Assembly: GCA_020091685.1 (NCBI GenBank)
Contig: CM034607.1
Location: 34,105,268 to 34,169,267 of the forward strand
Source of the DNA: Lutjanus erythropterus
Lineage: Eukaryota > Chordata > Actinopteri > Lutjaniformes > Lutjanidae
DNA length: 64,000 nt
Direction of reading: 5' to 3'
Shown: positions 12,401 through 21,250 of the stretch, in pieces
Layout: each line of letters starts with the position of its first letter
How positions within the stretch are numbered: the first letter of the stretch is position 1
Made by a program: the position numbers and the translations under genes
Notes under the pieces: generated by a model
Told to the model about the DNA's origin: nothing
Seen by the model: only the letters and a program-made list of their open reading frames with translations
Databases searched by the model: none

Positions 12401-13515
12401 GTTGTTGTTTAATGTTTTATTGTAGATCTCTGTATGTTTATTGTGGGTTTTAAATGTTCTACTTTTCTTTCTTCTTCTTTTTTTAAGTGATGTGTTTATG
12501 CCCAGGACTCTTTAAAGAATGGCCCCTGTTGAGCTATAAGAGATCCTAATTTAAAACAAATCAAATCATGACGTTTCACTGTGGACTGTGCAGACATCAC
12601 TCAGTCCTGTTTTTAATACATCAAGCTGGGTAAAAGCATAACTAATAATGCCTACTGTGTAACAACCAAGCTGACAGTGTGGTAATCTAGTCCCTGCTCT
12701 CCCCTACTTGACTGTCCAACCTACCTTGAGTGAGGACTCCCTGTCCGGGCTGACACTCGCTGTGTCGGAGGCACATCTCGTACGACTCCTCGAAGTAATA
12801 TCCCTGTTTGCATTCGCACTGACAGTCGCTGTCTGCGGTGCACGGTGTCTTCACCACCTCGTTCTGTCCGCACACCCCGCAGCGGAGACACTTCCCGATG
12901 TAGTTCCACAGCTCCGTGAACGAGCCCGAGGGACACGGCTCGCACACGCTCCTCTGCGTCTCCGTGCAGCGTGCGCGCAGGTACGTGCCGGGGGGACAGC
13001 GGTCGCACTCCAGCGGCTTCCCGGTGATCGGGTCCCTGTCTGTGAAGGTGAGGGACGGCGAGGCGACGCCCTCGAGCTGCGCCGCGCGCAGAGTGAGCAA
13101 CAACACCGGAAAGAGAGATACCAACATCTGGAAGGAAGGACGGAGGAGAGAGAACATGAGGACAAGGAGGCGCAGCAAGGAAACATGGAGAAAACACAGG
13201 ACAATACAAGGACAACGACAAGGAGGCGCGCACTGGATCAGGTTTGTCACAACTTAATCCAAACAAAAAAAAACAAAACATCTTGTTGTTAAAAAAATCA
13301 ATCCATGCCTGAAAATCTCTGAAAGGTATTAAAAATTACTATTCGATGTAAAAATAACTCTAAAATTAAAAAATAAATAACGATAAAATAGTCTTTAAAA
13401 ATGACTTCAATAAATCAACCCGGCTGCCCTTCTGTAACCCTCAGCAGTCAGGTCATGTTACATGGACAGACATGACCGAGTTCTCAGTGCGTCTGCACCG
13501 CGCTCCACCTACCAT
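9107..13515 (-). CDS. tnfrsf6b: TNF receptor superfamily member 6B-like (decoy receptor 3), complete gene, 4 coding exons
   Basis: The exons are 13515-13513 (ATG only), 13127-12725, 10737-10555 and 9435-9107. Spliced length is about 305 codons; human DcR3 has about 300. The product starts with a hydrophobic signal peptide (MMLVSLFPVLLLTL). Cysteine-rich TNFR repeats follow, including CDRCPPGTYLRARC, CEPCPSGSFTELWNYIGKC and GSSWHDSLCTSC; the last two resemble DcR3 more than osteoprotegerin. The C-terminal exon carries a basic stretch, KIAIKRLRRIVYRLL, matching the DcR3 tail. I see no transmembrane segment or death domain, so a secreted decoy is expected. In mammals DcR3 binds FasL, LIGHT and TL1A, and its basic tail binds heparan sulfate; that role is inferred here from family. 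Introns are 385, 1987 and 1119 bp. Osteoprotegerin (tnfrsf11b) is the main alternative; its longer C-terminal death-domain region is absent. Confidence 0.9.
9790..10335. mobile_element. Foldback element, copy 2, in the last intron of tnfrsf6b
   Basis: The inner arms at 9820-9860 (CCATCAGACAGCCTTTTCTG) and 10160-10195 (GGAAAAGACTGTTTGACAGC) are inverted. The outer part at 10250-10325 is the reverse complement of 3785-3860 (CTACAGTAGAYGGAGGTC). It shares family with 3744-4764 but lacks the left outer arm. It lies wholly in intron 3. Confidence 0.7.
10555..10737 (-). CDS. tnfrsf6b: tnfrsf6b exon 3: third/fourth cysteine-rich domains
   Basis: The acceptor is TGTCCTCCAG|GTACGG and the donor is CAAAAG|GTGAGA. 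Length is 183 bp (61 codons), phase 1 in and out. It encodes TVDQDTVCYTCPNGTFSD and ends with LCTSC before ADDQSK. NGT and NCT are potential N-glycosylation sites. The CRD cysteine spacing continues that of the previous exon. Confidence 0.92.
10738..12724. other. tnfrsf6b intron 2
   Basis: A 1987-bp intron without recognised exons. It has a small (AAAG)n run at 12030-12050 and otherwise unremarkable AT-rich sequence. Confidence 0.6.
12725..13127 (-). CDS. tnfrsf6b: tnfrsf6b exon 2: signal peptide and first cysteine-rich domains
   Basis: The acceptor is a long pyrimidine tract ending CCTTCCTTCCAG directly before ATG at 13127. The donor is CTCAAG|GTAGGT at 12725/12724. Length is 403 bp, phase 0 in and phase 1 out. 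It encodes the signal peptide, then a linker with DPITGKPLEC, then the CRDs up to GQGVLTQ. The exon is GC- and CpG-rich against AT-rich surroundings, so several long antisense frames overlap it; these lack family similarity. Confidence 0.92.
13513..13515 (-). CDS. tnfrsf6b: tnfrsf6b exon 1, coding part (start codon only)
   Basis: On the minus strand the sequence reads CACCATG followed at once by the donor GTAGGT. The exon therefore contributes only the initiator ATG, in good Kozak context, plus a short 5' UTR from about 13575. It splices in phase 0 to 13127, where the next exon itself begins with ATG, giving Met-Met-Leu. The placement 90 bp downstream of a TATA-like box supports it. A start inside exon 2 alone is the alternative. 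Confidence 0.7.
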
Positions 13516-13574
13516 GGTGATTATGTTGCGTGGCGGCTGTCTGTCTGTGCGTGTCCCACTGTGTGACAGGAGGA

Positions 13575-13615
13575 TCTCTGCTGTCTCCCCTCCTCCCTGC
13601 TCTATTTATTAGTCT
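13575..13615 (-). promoter_or_regulatory. TATA-like box and core promoter of tnfrsf6b
   Basis: Reading the minus strand, TAATAAATAG lies at about 13603-13611, roughly 90 bp upstream of the exon-1 ATG. Transcription would start near 13575, leaving about 60 bases of 5' UTR. A 20-base poly-A (poly-T on the minus strand) sits just upstream at 13625-13644. A weak NF-kappaB-like GGGAATACC occurs on the plus strand near 13673. Confidence 0.55.
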
Positions 13616-16467
13616 CCTGCTCTGGAAAAAAAAAAAAAAAAAAACTTAATCAGGTGAAAAAAAATGTTCTTGGGAATACCGTTGCTGCATCATGACAGAG
13701 GTATTTAGAGACATCCCCCGTTATTGCAATCGTTACAAAAGAAGCGCATATATGTGATACCGTAGCCTGTATGTAATGATGAGGACACTCATTTCTCCCA
13801 AATTATAATAACATTTCTTATTAAAATGGGGTCATTTTAGACCACAAATTAAATTTCAGTTAATGTGACTTTTTTAAAATGTAAAAAGTGGAATGTAAAG
13901 TAGATTAAATTGAGAATTTCTAAAATGTGTTCATAATAATTTAAACATAATCTATAAATGATTTCTATCTACAGATACTGTTCGGGGCCTAAATAACATT
14001 AATCTTATATGTCTTAGTGATGAAATTAACTGCATTTACTCAAGTACTGAAGGCTATTTAAGTACAGTTTTGAGGTACTTATATTTTACTATTTCCACTG
14101 TGTTCTACTTTATACTAAGGTTTTACTCAAGTCCTACTAATATAACATGATGTATTATTTTAGATTAATTTACTCATCAGTATATAAAGTGACTGAGATC
14201 AGTACTTGATTGCATCACTAAGTATAAACCAGTAATATAATATTTATCATTGTGAAATGAGGCATTCTGCATGGTGATTTCCTTTACTTCTAATACTTGA
14301 AGTGTATTCTAATTTTAATACTTTGCTAGTGAAGTTTAGTGAAGTAAATCTCTTTCTAAATGAAGCTCAAAGAGCCTCAGATGATTTAATTGATCTGATG
14401 TGTGAATCACATTGTTGCCACTAGAGGGGGACTTTCCCAAACATCTTCATTTCATTCATAAATCTGTCCGACATTCAGAGCTGCTCTCTGTGAGACTCTC
14501 AACAAATTAAAGGAAAAGTGTCTCTGCTGCCAACCTGTCATTCAGGATTTTAAACGTTATTGTGCTTCTTTCACTTTTGTAATGATGAACCTTTGCACAC
14601 ATGCCGTTACACTGATTTTAAACATGAAAGTCTGGTAAAACTTGAAGCAGTGGGACCCAGCATGCTTTCATAATTACTAATAGTTTCATCTAAAGGGGGG
14701 ATAATCTAATTTACAGAGCTCTGACTGATAGCTAATAGGTCTGCAGTAGTAATTATTGTCTTATCATAACACATTTTGAATGGTAGGGTGTAGTCAAAAT
14801 TAATAATTAGTTTGTGTTCTGATCTGATCTTCTGATATCACATCGTCTCTAAATTATCTCAGTGTCATATTTGTAAAGGAAGAAGCAAGTCAAATGGAAA
14901 TATGTAGGCTACAAACAAAAATGTAAATGTTATTTTTATATTTTCAAATTGTATTCATTTTTTAAATATTTACTTACATTTATAAACTGATTTGAAATAT
15001 ATAAACTCTAATCATTTCATATTTCTTTGACTTAAATTGCGTAGCTTATGTTTTGAAAAGCGCTCTATAAATAAAGATAATTATTAACTTCCTCAGACTC
15101 AGACCTAAAAATAACATACCCAATGAATGTTTCCTGTGTTTGAATGCTTTTGAAATTATATATAATAATGTATTATATACTACATATAATAATGTGAAAC
15201 TTTCTCAAAAAGTTCCTCATTATTTTGAGATAAGTAAGTCAATATTTTAACAAAGTTTCTCATTACATTGACTGATGATTAATGACTTACCCGGTCTTTT
15301 TTCTTTTCATCATGTTAGATGAGATGAAGGTTATCGTCTTCCAGTCACGATGAGGGTCTTGGTCTGCAGTCGTCTTCTTAAAGTCTTCTTTCAGCTTGAA
15401 CTTGATCTCATCGTCAACATCGTCCACGCTGCCGGATCACTGCCGGTTACGCTCAGACACATCGTCCATTTTCAAAGTGACACAACACAAAATGCACCTT
15501 TTTTCTCACCTGTAAAAGACAAAACAAAACTTTATGGGACGGATCAACTTTTATAAGCATGGGCGTCAGCTGACAAGAGGTGGTGGGAAACTGAGGACAG
15601 CTGCTGGACAGGTTTAGACAAGGAGAGGTCAGTAACAGACTGCTACGGTATGTGAAGAATTTGAAAATATTAGACTATGATGACACCTAGTGGAAATATT
15701 AAAAAGATCACCCAATCTGGATTATTACAGACTAAAAGTGAAAAATGCTCTAATGCATACGTTCACCTCTGGGAGACAGTCACAGGATTGTCTCCCCAGG
15801 ATCTGTTTTTGCATCTGTTTCTGCAGACTGCAATGACACACACACCTGCACTTTAATGCACCACACATGCTACATAAGTCTGTTTAGTGGCGACATCTAG
15901 TGGACAAAAGACACCACTGTCTTTTTGTAGAGGTGTGTGATAACTTAAATTCATGTTAAAATAACTGAAATGAATTTGGTGTGAAACAGTTTCATGATCA
16001 GAGTGTGCCAGAGACCACATATTTACATTATTTTGTATAATTTTGAAGAATTGTCAGAGTATATCTAATGGTGAGATTAAAGGTGGTCGATACCAGTGAG
16101 TGGAGGGAGGGGCGCCTCTGAGGGGAAGATAAGTGACTGAGTGATGACCTTATAGAAGAAATGACTGTAGAGGAGAAGCTGTTCTACAACTCATTTTCCC
16201 TTGAAATTTATTTAAAATTAACTGCATGAGTCAGACATTAAAATGGTGACTTAATATAGCAAAACACGCAGAAACCTTTTCAAAGTAATGACTTATTTTC
16301 TGATGCTGAGTTATTACTTTGAGATGGTTCACAATGGTGAAAAGGGGCTTTCATATTTTAAGGTGTTGAGGTTTACTAAATAAAGCAGCAACTGGGAGGG
16401 TGAAGCTTTGGTTGGAATTGACAAGTTTAAGTATTTTCATGCCACTAAGATAAAGAAACTTTAGTTT
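13616..16467. other. Intergenic region upstream of tnfrsf6b
   Basis: Mostly AT-rich unique-looking DNA. A short LINE-type tail (AAGCGCTCTATAAATAAAG) is at 15058-15076. Apart from the exon-like segment at 15291-15509 I see no coding signal. Confidence 0.45.
15291..15509 (-). pseudogene. Exon-like segment with one in-frame stop, unidentified
   Basis: A strong acceptor (TTTTGTCTTTTACAG) ends at 15510 and a perfect donor (GG|GTAAGT) follows 15291. Between them an ATG at 15469 opens MDDVSERNRQ, then TGA (15439-15437), then an open run in the same frame with VDDVDDEIKFKLKEDFKK and DPHRDWKTITFISSNMMK. Acidic and lysine-rich blocks and codon-like composition suggest real or former coding sequence. 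I do not recognise the family. It could be a decayed exon, a transposon-derived exon, or chance. The TGA could have arisen from CGA by CpG decay. Confidence 0.35.
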
Positions 16468-16470
16468 TTT

Positions 16471-16671
16471 AAGGTCCAGCGTGTGAGATTTAAGGGGACT
16501 TATTGTCAGAATATGGCAGAAGTTAAATATAACACTGATAAGTATGTTTTCACTAGTGTATTATCACCTGAAAATAAGAATCATTGTGCTTTCTTTACCT
16601 TAGAATGAGCACAGGGCGAGGTGAGGCAATCTGCAAGATCACTGCTAGATGACACTGAATCCTACAAACTG
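16471..16671 (-). mobile_element. hAT-like MITE, inverted copy
   Basis: One end is AAGGTCCAGCGTGTGAGATT; the other is the complement of a GTTTGTAGGATTCAGTG end followed by CATCTAG. These are the terminal inverted repeats of the common fish MITE of the AAAGGTCCAGTGTGTAGGAT type. The same family occurs at 35570-35813. Confidence 0.7.
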
Positions 16672-16814
16672 AAGAAGAAAGCATACTATATTACTCCCGG
16701 AGGGGAAATTACATTCTTTTCACTCTGTTATATTTTTGTACATACATACACAGGCCTGAAATGCCCACACATGCACAGACAGGACCTGCAGACATGCATC
16801 TGAGAGAGGTGTCA

Positions 16815-17030
16815 GAGGGAGGGGGCTGCACACATACATACAGCCAGGTGCCCTGAGCAGTTAGGGGTGAGGTTGCCTTGCTCAGGGGCGCCTCGACAGT
16901 GCCCAGGAGGTGAACTTGCACCTCTCCAGCTACCAGTCCACACTCTGTACTTTGGTCCGCATGGGACTTGAACTGGTGACCCTTCGGTTCCCGAGCCAAG
17001 TACTTACAGACTGAGGTACTGCCGCCCCCC
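16815..17030 (-). mobile_element. tRNA-derived SINE
   Basis: The minus strand from 17030 begins GGCGGCAGTACCTCAGTCTG, a tRNA-like A box, followed by GGGTCACCAGTTCAAGTCCC, a B box. The body continues through the AGGTGCAAGTTCACCTCCTG segment. Spacing of the two boxes fits an RNA polymerase III promoter. It is not a true tRNA gene: arms do not pair properly. Confidence 0.65.
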
Positions 17031-17267
17031 AAAATGAGGTCAGATCAAAACTGTCAGGTTTGGATCTCCGAAATCTTCTGAAAATATTAAATGGTGCAAA
17101 GTGCCCCTGTGGTAGATAAAACATGATAAAGAACCCTGTAGGGTGCTGATCCTAACCCTGACTAAGCTCCTCAGTATACAGCTCATTCTTATTTTTTCCC
17201 CCTTTATTCACCAATTAGTGCATAAACACACAAACAAGAAGAAAGACTAACCTTTAAGCATAGTGTA

Positions 17268-17395
17268 AATCACATGGTCTTGACAGTAGACTTAAACCAA
17301 TCACAGGTCTTCTTAGACCGGGCGTTCCCATTGGCTGTTCTGCTAGTGCAGCTGCGTCTATACATTCCTTCAGTGAGACCCTGCAGGAAATGTTG
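17268..17395. repeat. Dispersed repeat, copy A
   Basis: The reverse complement matches 25648-25770 at high similarity, including GCTGCACTAGCAGAACAG and GGTTTAAGTCTAC. The two copies are inverted relative to each other, about 8.3 kb apart. Family unknown. Confidence 0.75.
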
Positions 17396-17515
17396 CTAAA
17401 AAACTGAATTATAAGAAAGAGAATCTTAAACAGAGTCCAGCTAATCAGCAACATGTGCAGCCCAGGAGTTTGGCAGCACTGACTTTCAACTTCATCTTCA
17501 GTTGTGTTCATTCAG

Positions 17516-17702
17516 ATCTATCGCAGAGCTTCGCCAAGGACCGAGAGGACCAGGCAGAGCTGAGACACAGAGCTGACAGACAGCTGCTAAGAGCCATTGA
17601 GCTCTGCGGGAAGGCTGGTGGCAGACTGCAGCTAGTGGAGGAAAGAAACATCAGAGTCACTCTGATGCTGAATCCTTTATTGGTAGGAGAGGAGCTCAAA
17701 GT
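17516..17702 (+). CDS. Possible isolated coding exon, coiled-coil-like, unidentified
   Basis: The acceptor TGTTCATTCAG precedes 17516 and a donor-like AAAGT|GTAAGT ends at 17702. The frame encodes DLSQSFAKDREDQAELRHRA, then DRQLLRAIELCGKAGGRLQ and LVEERN. The charge pattern and heptad-like leucines suggest a coiled coil. No partner exon was found on this strand within several kb, and repeats flank it on both sides. It may be an orphan pseudo-exon or part of a repeat. Confidence 0.3.
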
Positions 17703-18379
17703 GTAAGTTTCAAACATTTGGGATTGAATCACTCCTGCTTCTCAGACCTCTGCAGCAGCAACGAAGAAATCACGGAGCCACTGACGGCCAGAGGAGAGCT
17801 CAGCTTCTGTTTTTCAAACTTCTGGGATTAAAAAATGGATTTATCTTCACGTTTGCTTGTAAACCTTTGTGTAGAGCACCACGGAGGAGCAGACCACCCT
17901 GTTGTCAGTAAGATAATTAGTCTTGCTGCTGACCAGAGGAGAAATGTATTTGAAAGTTGTGGAGTGAGAGTAAAGAAAGGAGGGATGTAAACTTCTTTGA
18001 CTGGTGAGTAGTCTGCACTGTCACACAAATACACACACGGTGCTTCTGCACTGACACTTTGGTTACGCTGATTTTTCATTTCCGTAACTGCTTTTATCGC
18101 ATCCAAGATGGAGCGTCTCCGGAGTAGGAAAAAAACGAGCCCGACTTCCTTCCAAACGAGCTGATGTCACATTGCACCAACCAATACCAAACTGTGTCAA
18201 ATCTCTTTATGTTTAGCTCTCAGTACTTTTATGTCTTCACACTGAATCTTTTATGTTTTGTGCCATCAGGTATCTGTTTTATTACACACAGTTGATGTCT
18301 GTCGGTCTGTGCTCGCTCACGATTGCCTCCGTAAATGCTCATGAAGCGCGTGCTGCTCGTCTGATTGGAGGGTCTCAGG

Positions 18380-18456
18380 ACGGAGAAAATAAATCCTAAC
18401 TCAGATGAGACTCAACAATCAACCATTTTTAGGCTTTCTACCTACTGCAGCTTTAA
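18380..18456 (+). repeat. Dispersed repeat end (also at 54630-54726)
   Basis: CAACAATCAACCATTTTTAG plus GGCTTTCTACCTACTGCAGC recurs at 54688-54723 with few differences. The CTCTGCAGCAGCR segment at 17748-17762 also recurs at 54630, so 17720-18456 may be one element of which the second copy keeps the ends. Confidence 0.55.

Positions 18457-18461
<5 letters not shown>

Positions 18462-18491
<30 letters not shown>
18462..18491. repeat. (AC)n microsatellite
   Basis: About 15 AC units, followed by a pyrimidine-rich tract to 18545. Confidence 0.95.
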
Positions 18492-18494
<3 letters not shown>

Positions 18495-18699
18495 TCTTTC
18501 CTTTTCCTTCTTTGCCTTCCTTTTTTCCTTTCTTTTTTCTCATTATCATCGACATTATCATGTGTGCTTTGAAATAAATGGTTAAATAGTTAGAAGTTTG
18601 ATGTTTTTTTAATTAGAGCTGCAGTAGTTCCACTCACAAACACTTTCAATCCTAATTAAAGCTGAGAGCAGCGATAATTGAGCCCTCACACCCTGCACA

Positions 18700-20110
18700 C
18701 ATCGGGGGGTGTTGCAGCTGGTTGCCAGACGCCAACTGATCAACAGGGCTCTGCATTTTCACGTGTTTTGGACGCTACAGGAAGGAGTTCAGTGTCACTT
18801 CCTGTCTGTACTAGGTGGCACTACAGAACTAAGACCACACCATGAAAATTTCATGTCACTTCCCATTGCCAGTATTTGGCACTATGCTTTTAGTAACTTT
18901 TCTTCTCAAATGTTTCGCACAAATCACACACACACTGATTTTAAAGTCAGTTGGATCAGTTGTCAGGGAGTAGTTTGTTATTATTTTTACTGAGCAGTTA
19001 AATTTCACACATATTCCACTTGTGCATTCAAGACTCATTTTCATGACAATTACAACTGTGTTCGTAACACTGGAGTCATTTGGAAATAAAATAAAGTAAA
19101 AAGCACAAAATGTAATATTTTAATAAGTTAAAAAAGTGCAAGAACATCTACTACTGCTAGAAATAAAAATAGGATCCCTTGTCACTCTCAGATCTCTCAT
19201 TCACTCTCTTCTCACTCACATATCCACCACACTAACCTTCCCCAATCTTAGAGTTAGGAACGGCGGTCTTCAATAAAATGAGAATTTATTGCTTTGCTGT
19301 TATGAGCCAATAAAAGAGGGAGTGCTGACATCACTTGTGGTTTTCTAAAGGTCTCAGATATCTTCTGGTTTCATCAGAATATTCATGATCTCATACATAT
19401 CAATCCAAAAAGACTGAACCTTTAGACATGAAGAAAAACTATGAAGGATTGCCACAGAAATTTGGCATTTATCACACATGGGTGACGCACCTGGGAAGGA
19501 GTACCTGTCAAAGTGATACATGTGCCTACTGATTTTTGTAGATGTAGATCATCATTTCACTATGTTGCCGGGGCAACACCGATCAACAAAAACTCACAGT
19601 CTTTACAAAAAGCATCATCGAGGTCTTATGACCATATTTGAGGTGGATTTGTCAGGAGCAACTGACTGAATATTGTCATGTAGGCGTCTTCAGGCCGGAA
19701 CTCATATCAGAAACATAAAGTCTGGGGCATTTACGCTAAAGTTACAACAACTTCCTGATTCATATCAAAAACAAAACATCAAAATTTGACAAAGCACCAC
19801 GGCCACACCGCTCAACGACAGCCGAATCTTTTAAATGCTTTTGACCACAAAGTAGTCTAGATGGCAGACAGTCAATCTGATTAATTCCTTTTTCTGCATC
19901 TGGACATGACACGTGTGCCTAGTGATTTCCATACAATGAGAAACGTGCCACAGGGGCTGCTTTTCAAGGGCTGCTTTTCAAGGGCTGTGACTAAGCCAGT
20001 TTTCAACCCATATTAGAAATTATTAAATTTCCACTACGTTTGAATTTTGAGCCGAGTGTGTAGCCCCTTAAAAATGCCATTCATTACATGAGTGTTTGGA
20101 GGGCTCATTA
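18700..20110. repeat. Unclassified dispersed repeat region
   Basis: The sequence resembles a long non-coding repeat common in fish, recognisable by phrases such as GGTGGCACTACAGAACTAAG and GCCACACCGCTCAACGACAG. A 15-bp unit (GGCTGCTTTTCAAGG) is tandemly doubled at 19960-19992. No coding capacity is visible. Confidence 0.4.
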
Positions 20111-20368
20111 GGGTTTGTAACTGTTGCCCCATGAATGCATCATGACTGGTGCTCACACGTCAGTGAGATCGAGTTGTGTAATGCAGAGTAATTTAGTGTC
20201 TGTTCCAGTGTTTATACAATGATCATTCTTTTTTCCCCAGCGGCTCCAACCAAGGTTACATTAGATCTTTCCAGAACACAGTCAGAGGAGTAAAAACTTA
20301 TTTATCAGCTTAATAATACTATGAGGAATGAATAACTGTTACTGTTTCTAAGGGAGAAAATACCTTTG

Positions 20369-21250
20369 TTATGCAGAACGAGAGAACCCAAATGCAGTAC
20401 ACGGACCAGTGCAGGACTTTATTACAGTATGTAAGGAATGGAGAATGATGGGTGAGTGAAGTGGGGGAGTGAAGAATGGCTTAGCTGAGCAAAGAGAGAA
20501 GGCGTGAGAGTGGCAAAGCAAGCTGTCAGGAATGCAGGTGAAGATCCTGGAGCCGAGTGCACCAGCCTGGTGTGTAACATTACGTCCGACTTAGAACAGA
20601 AAGTTACGACCAGTTTAAGGTTGAGATGAGTTCACCAGTTAAACTTAAGCCCTGTGTGTGTTCCGCCTCGGTGTAACTTTTACGCCTAGTGCGATGGAAT
20701 CTCACACTTGTATCCACGGAAATTTTAATTGAATCACACAACCAGAAAAGAGAAACAAGGATAGCAGCGCATCTTGTTTACAGGATGATTAATGAGAGGG
20801 CATTCAGAAGAGAGAGTCATCCATGACAGGACGAATCTCTGTACTCACATGGACGTGCATTGTAAGACCAGGCGCAGCTACAACCGTTATCAGTCAGGCT
20901 TGATGCACTCGGTGTAAAGTCCAATCACAACATCAGACGTAGTTAAGTCCGGCGTAAGAGTTAAGACCTTCTTTTTTACGTCCAGCTGGTGCACTCGGCT
21001 CCTGAAGCACAGGGGAAACGAGCAGTAGCTGCACCAAGAACCAAACTTAGGACTGGTAACTCTAACGAGGCTGAGAGAGCTGGGTACCAAACTGACTGAA
21101 GCACTGATCTGGGAGTGAGTACTTCTGGACTGATGAGCTGATGACTGTCAGGTGTGCAGGTAATCAGGCAGGTGTGCAGGTTTTTGGGTAGTCTGGCTGC
21201 CAGGAGTGAGAGGAGAGCCAGGCTACCCTCTCTGAGGAGGAATGAGCGAG
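20369..21250 (-). mobile_element. LTR-like element, minus strand
   Basis: On the minus strand an AATAAAG signal (20418-20423) is followed by CTGCATTTGGGTTCTC and an end in CATAACA at 20369. This fits the R-U5 end of a fish LTR. The 5' boundary is unclear. A separate inverted-repeat element is inserted inside it at 20549-21002. Confidence 0.4.
20549..21002. mobile_element. MITE with perfect 18-bp terminal inverted repeats
   Basis: GGAGCCGAGTGCACCAGC at 20549-20566 is exactly inverted at 20985-21002. The inverted similarity extends inward imperfectly (TACGTCCGACTTAG near 20582 against TAAGTCCGGCGTAA near 20944). The element is about 454 bp and non-coding. A possible CCTG duplication flanks it, but this overlaps the repeats. 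Confidence 0.75.

Noticed and set aside
13128..13250. Upstream Met codons extending tnfrsf6b exon 2 (at 13157 and 13250)
   Set aside because: The sequence just before 13127 is a strong pyrimidine tract and CAG acceptor, so these codons are probably intronic.
12708..13292. Long overlapping frames on both strands across the GC-rich tnfrsf6b exon
   Set aside because: Only the minus-strand frame with TNFR cysteine spacing has family similarity and valid splice sites. The others arise from high GC content.
16990..17030. Possible tRNA gene
   Set aside because: A and B boxes are present but the arms do not fold as a tRNA and the sequence continues into a SINE body.
18365..18577. A frame running through the (AC)n microsatellite
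   Set aside because: Its Thr-His repeats are only the translated microsatellite.
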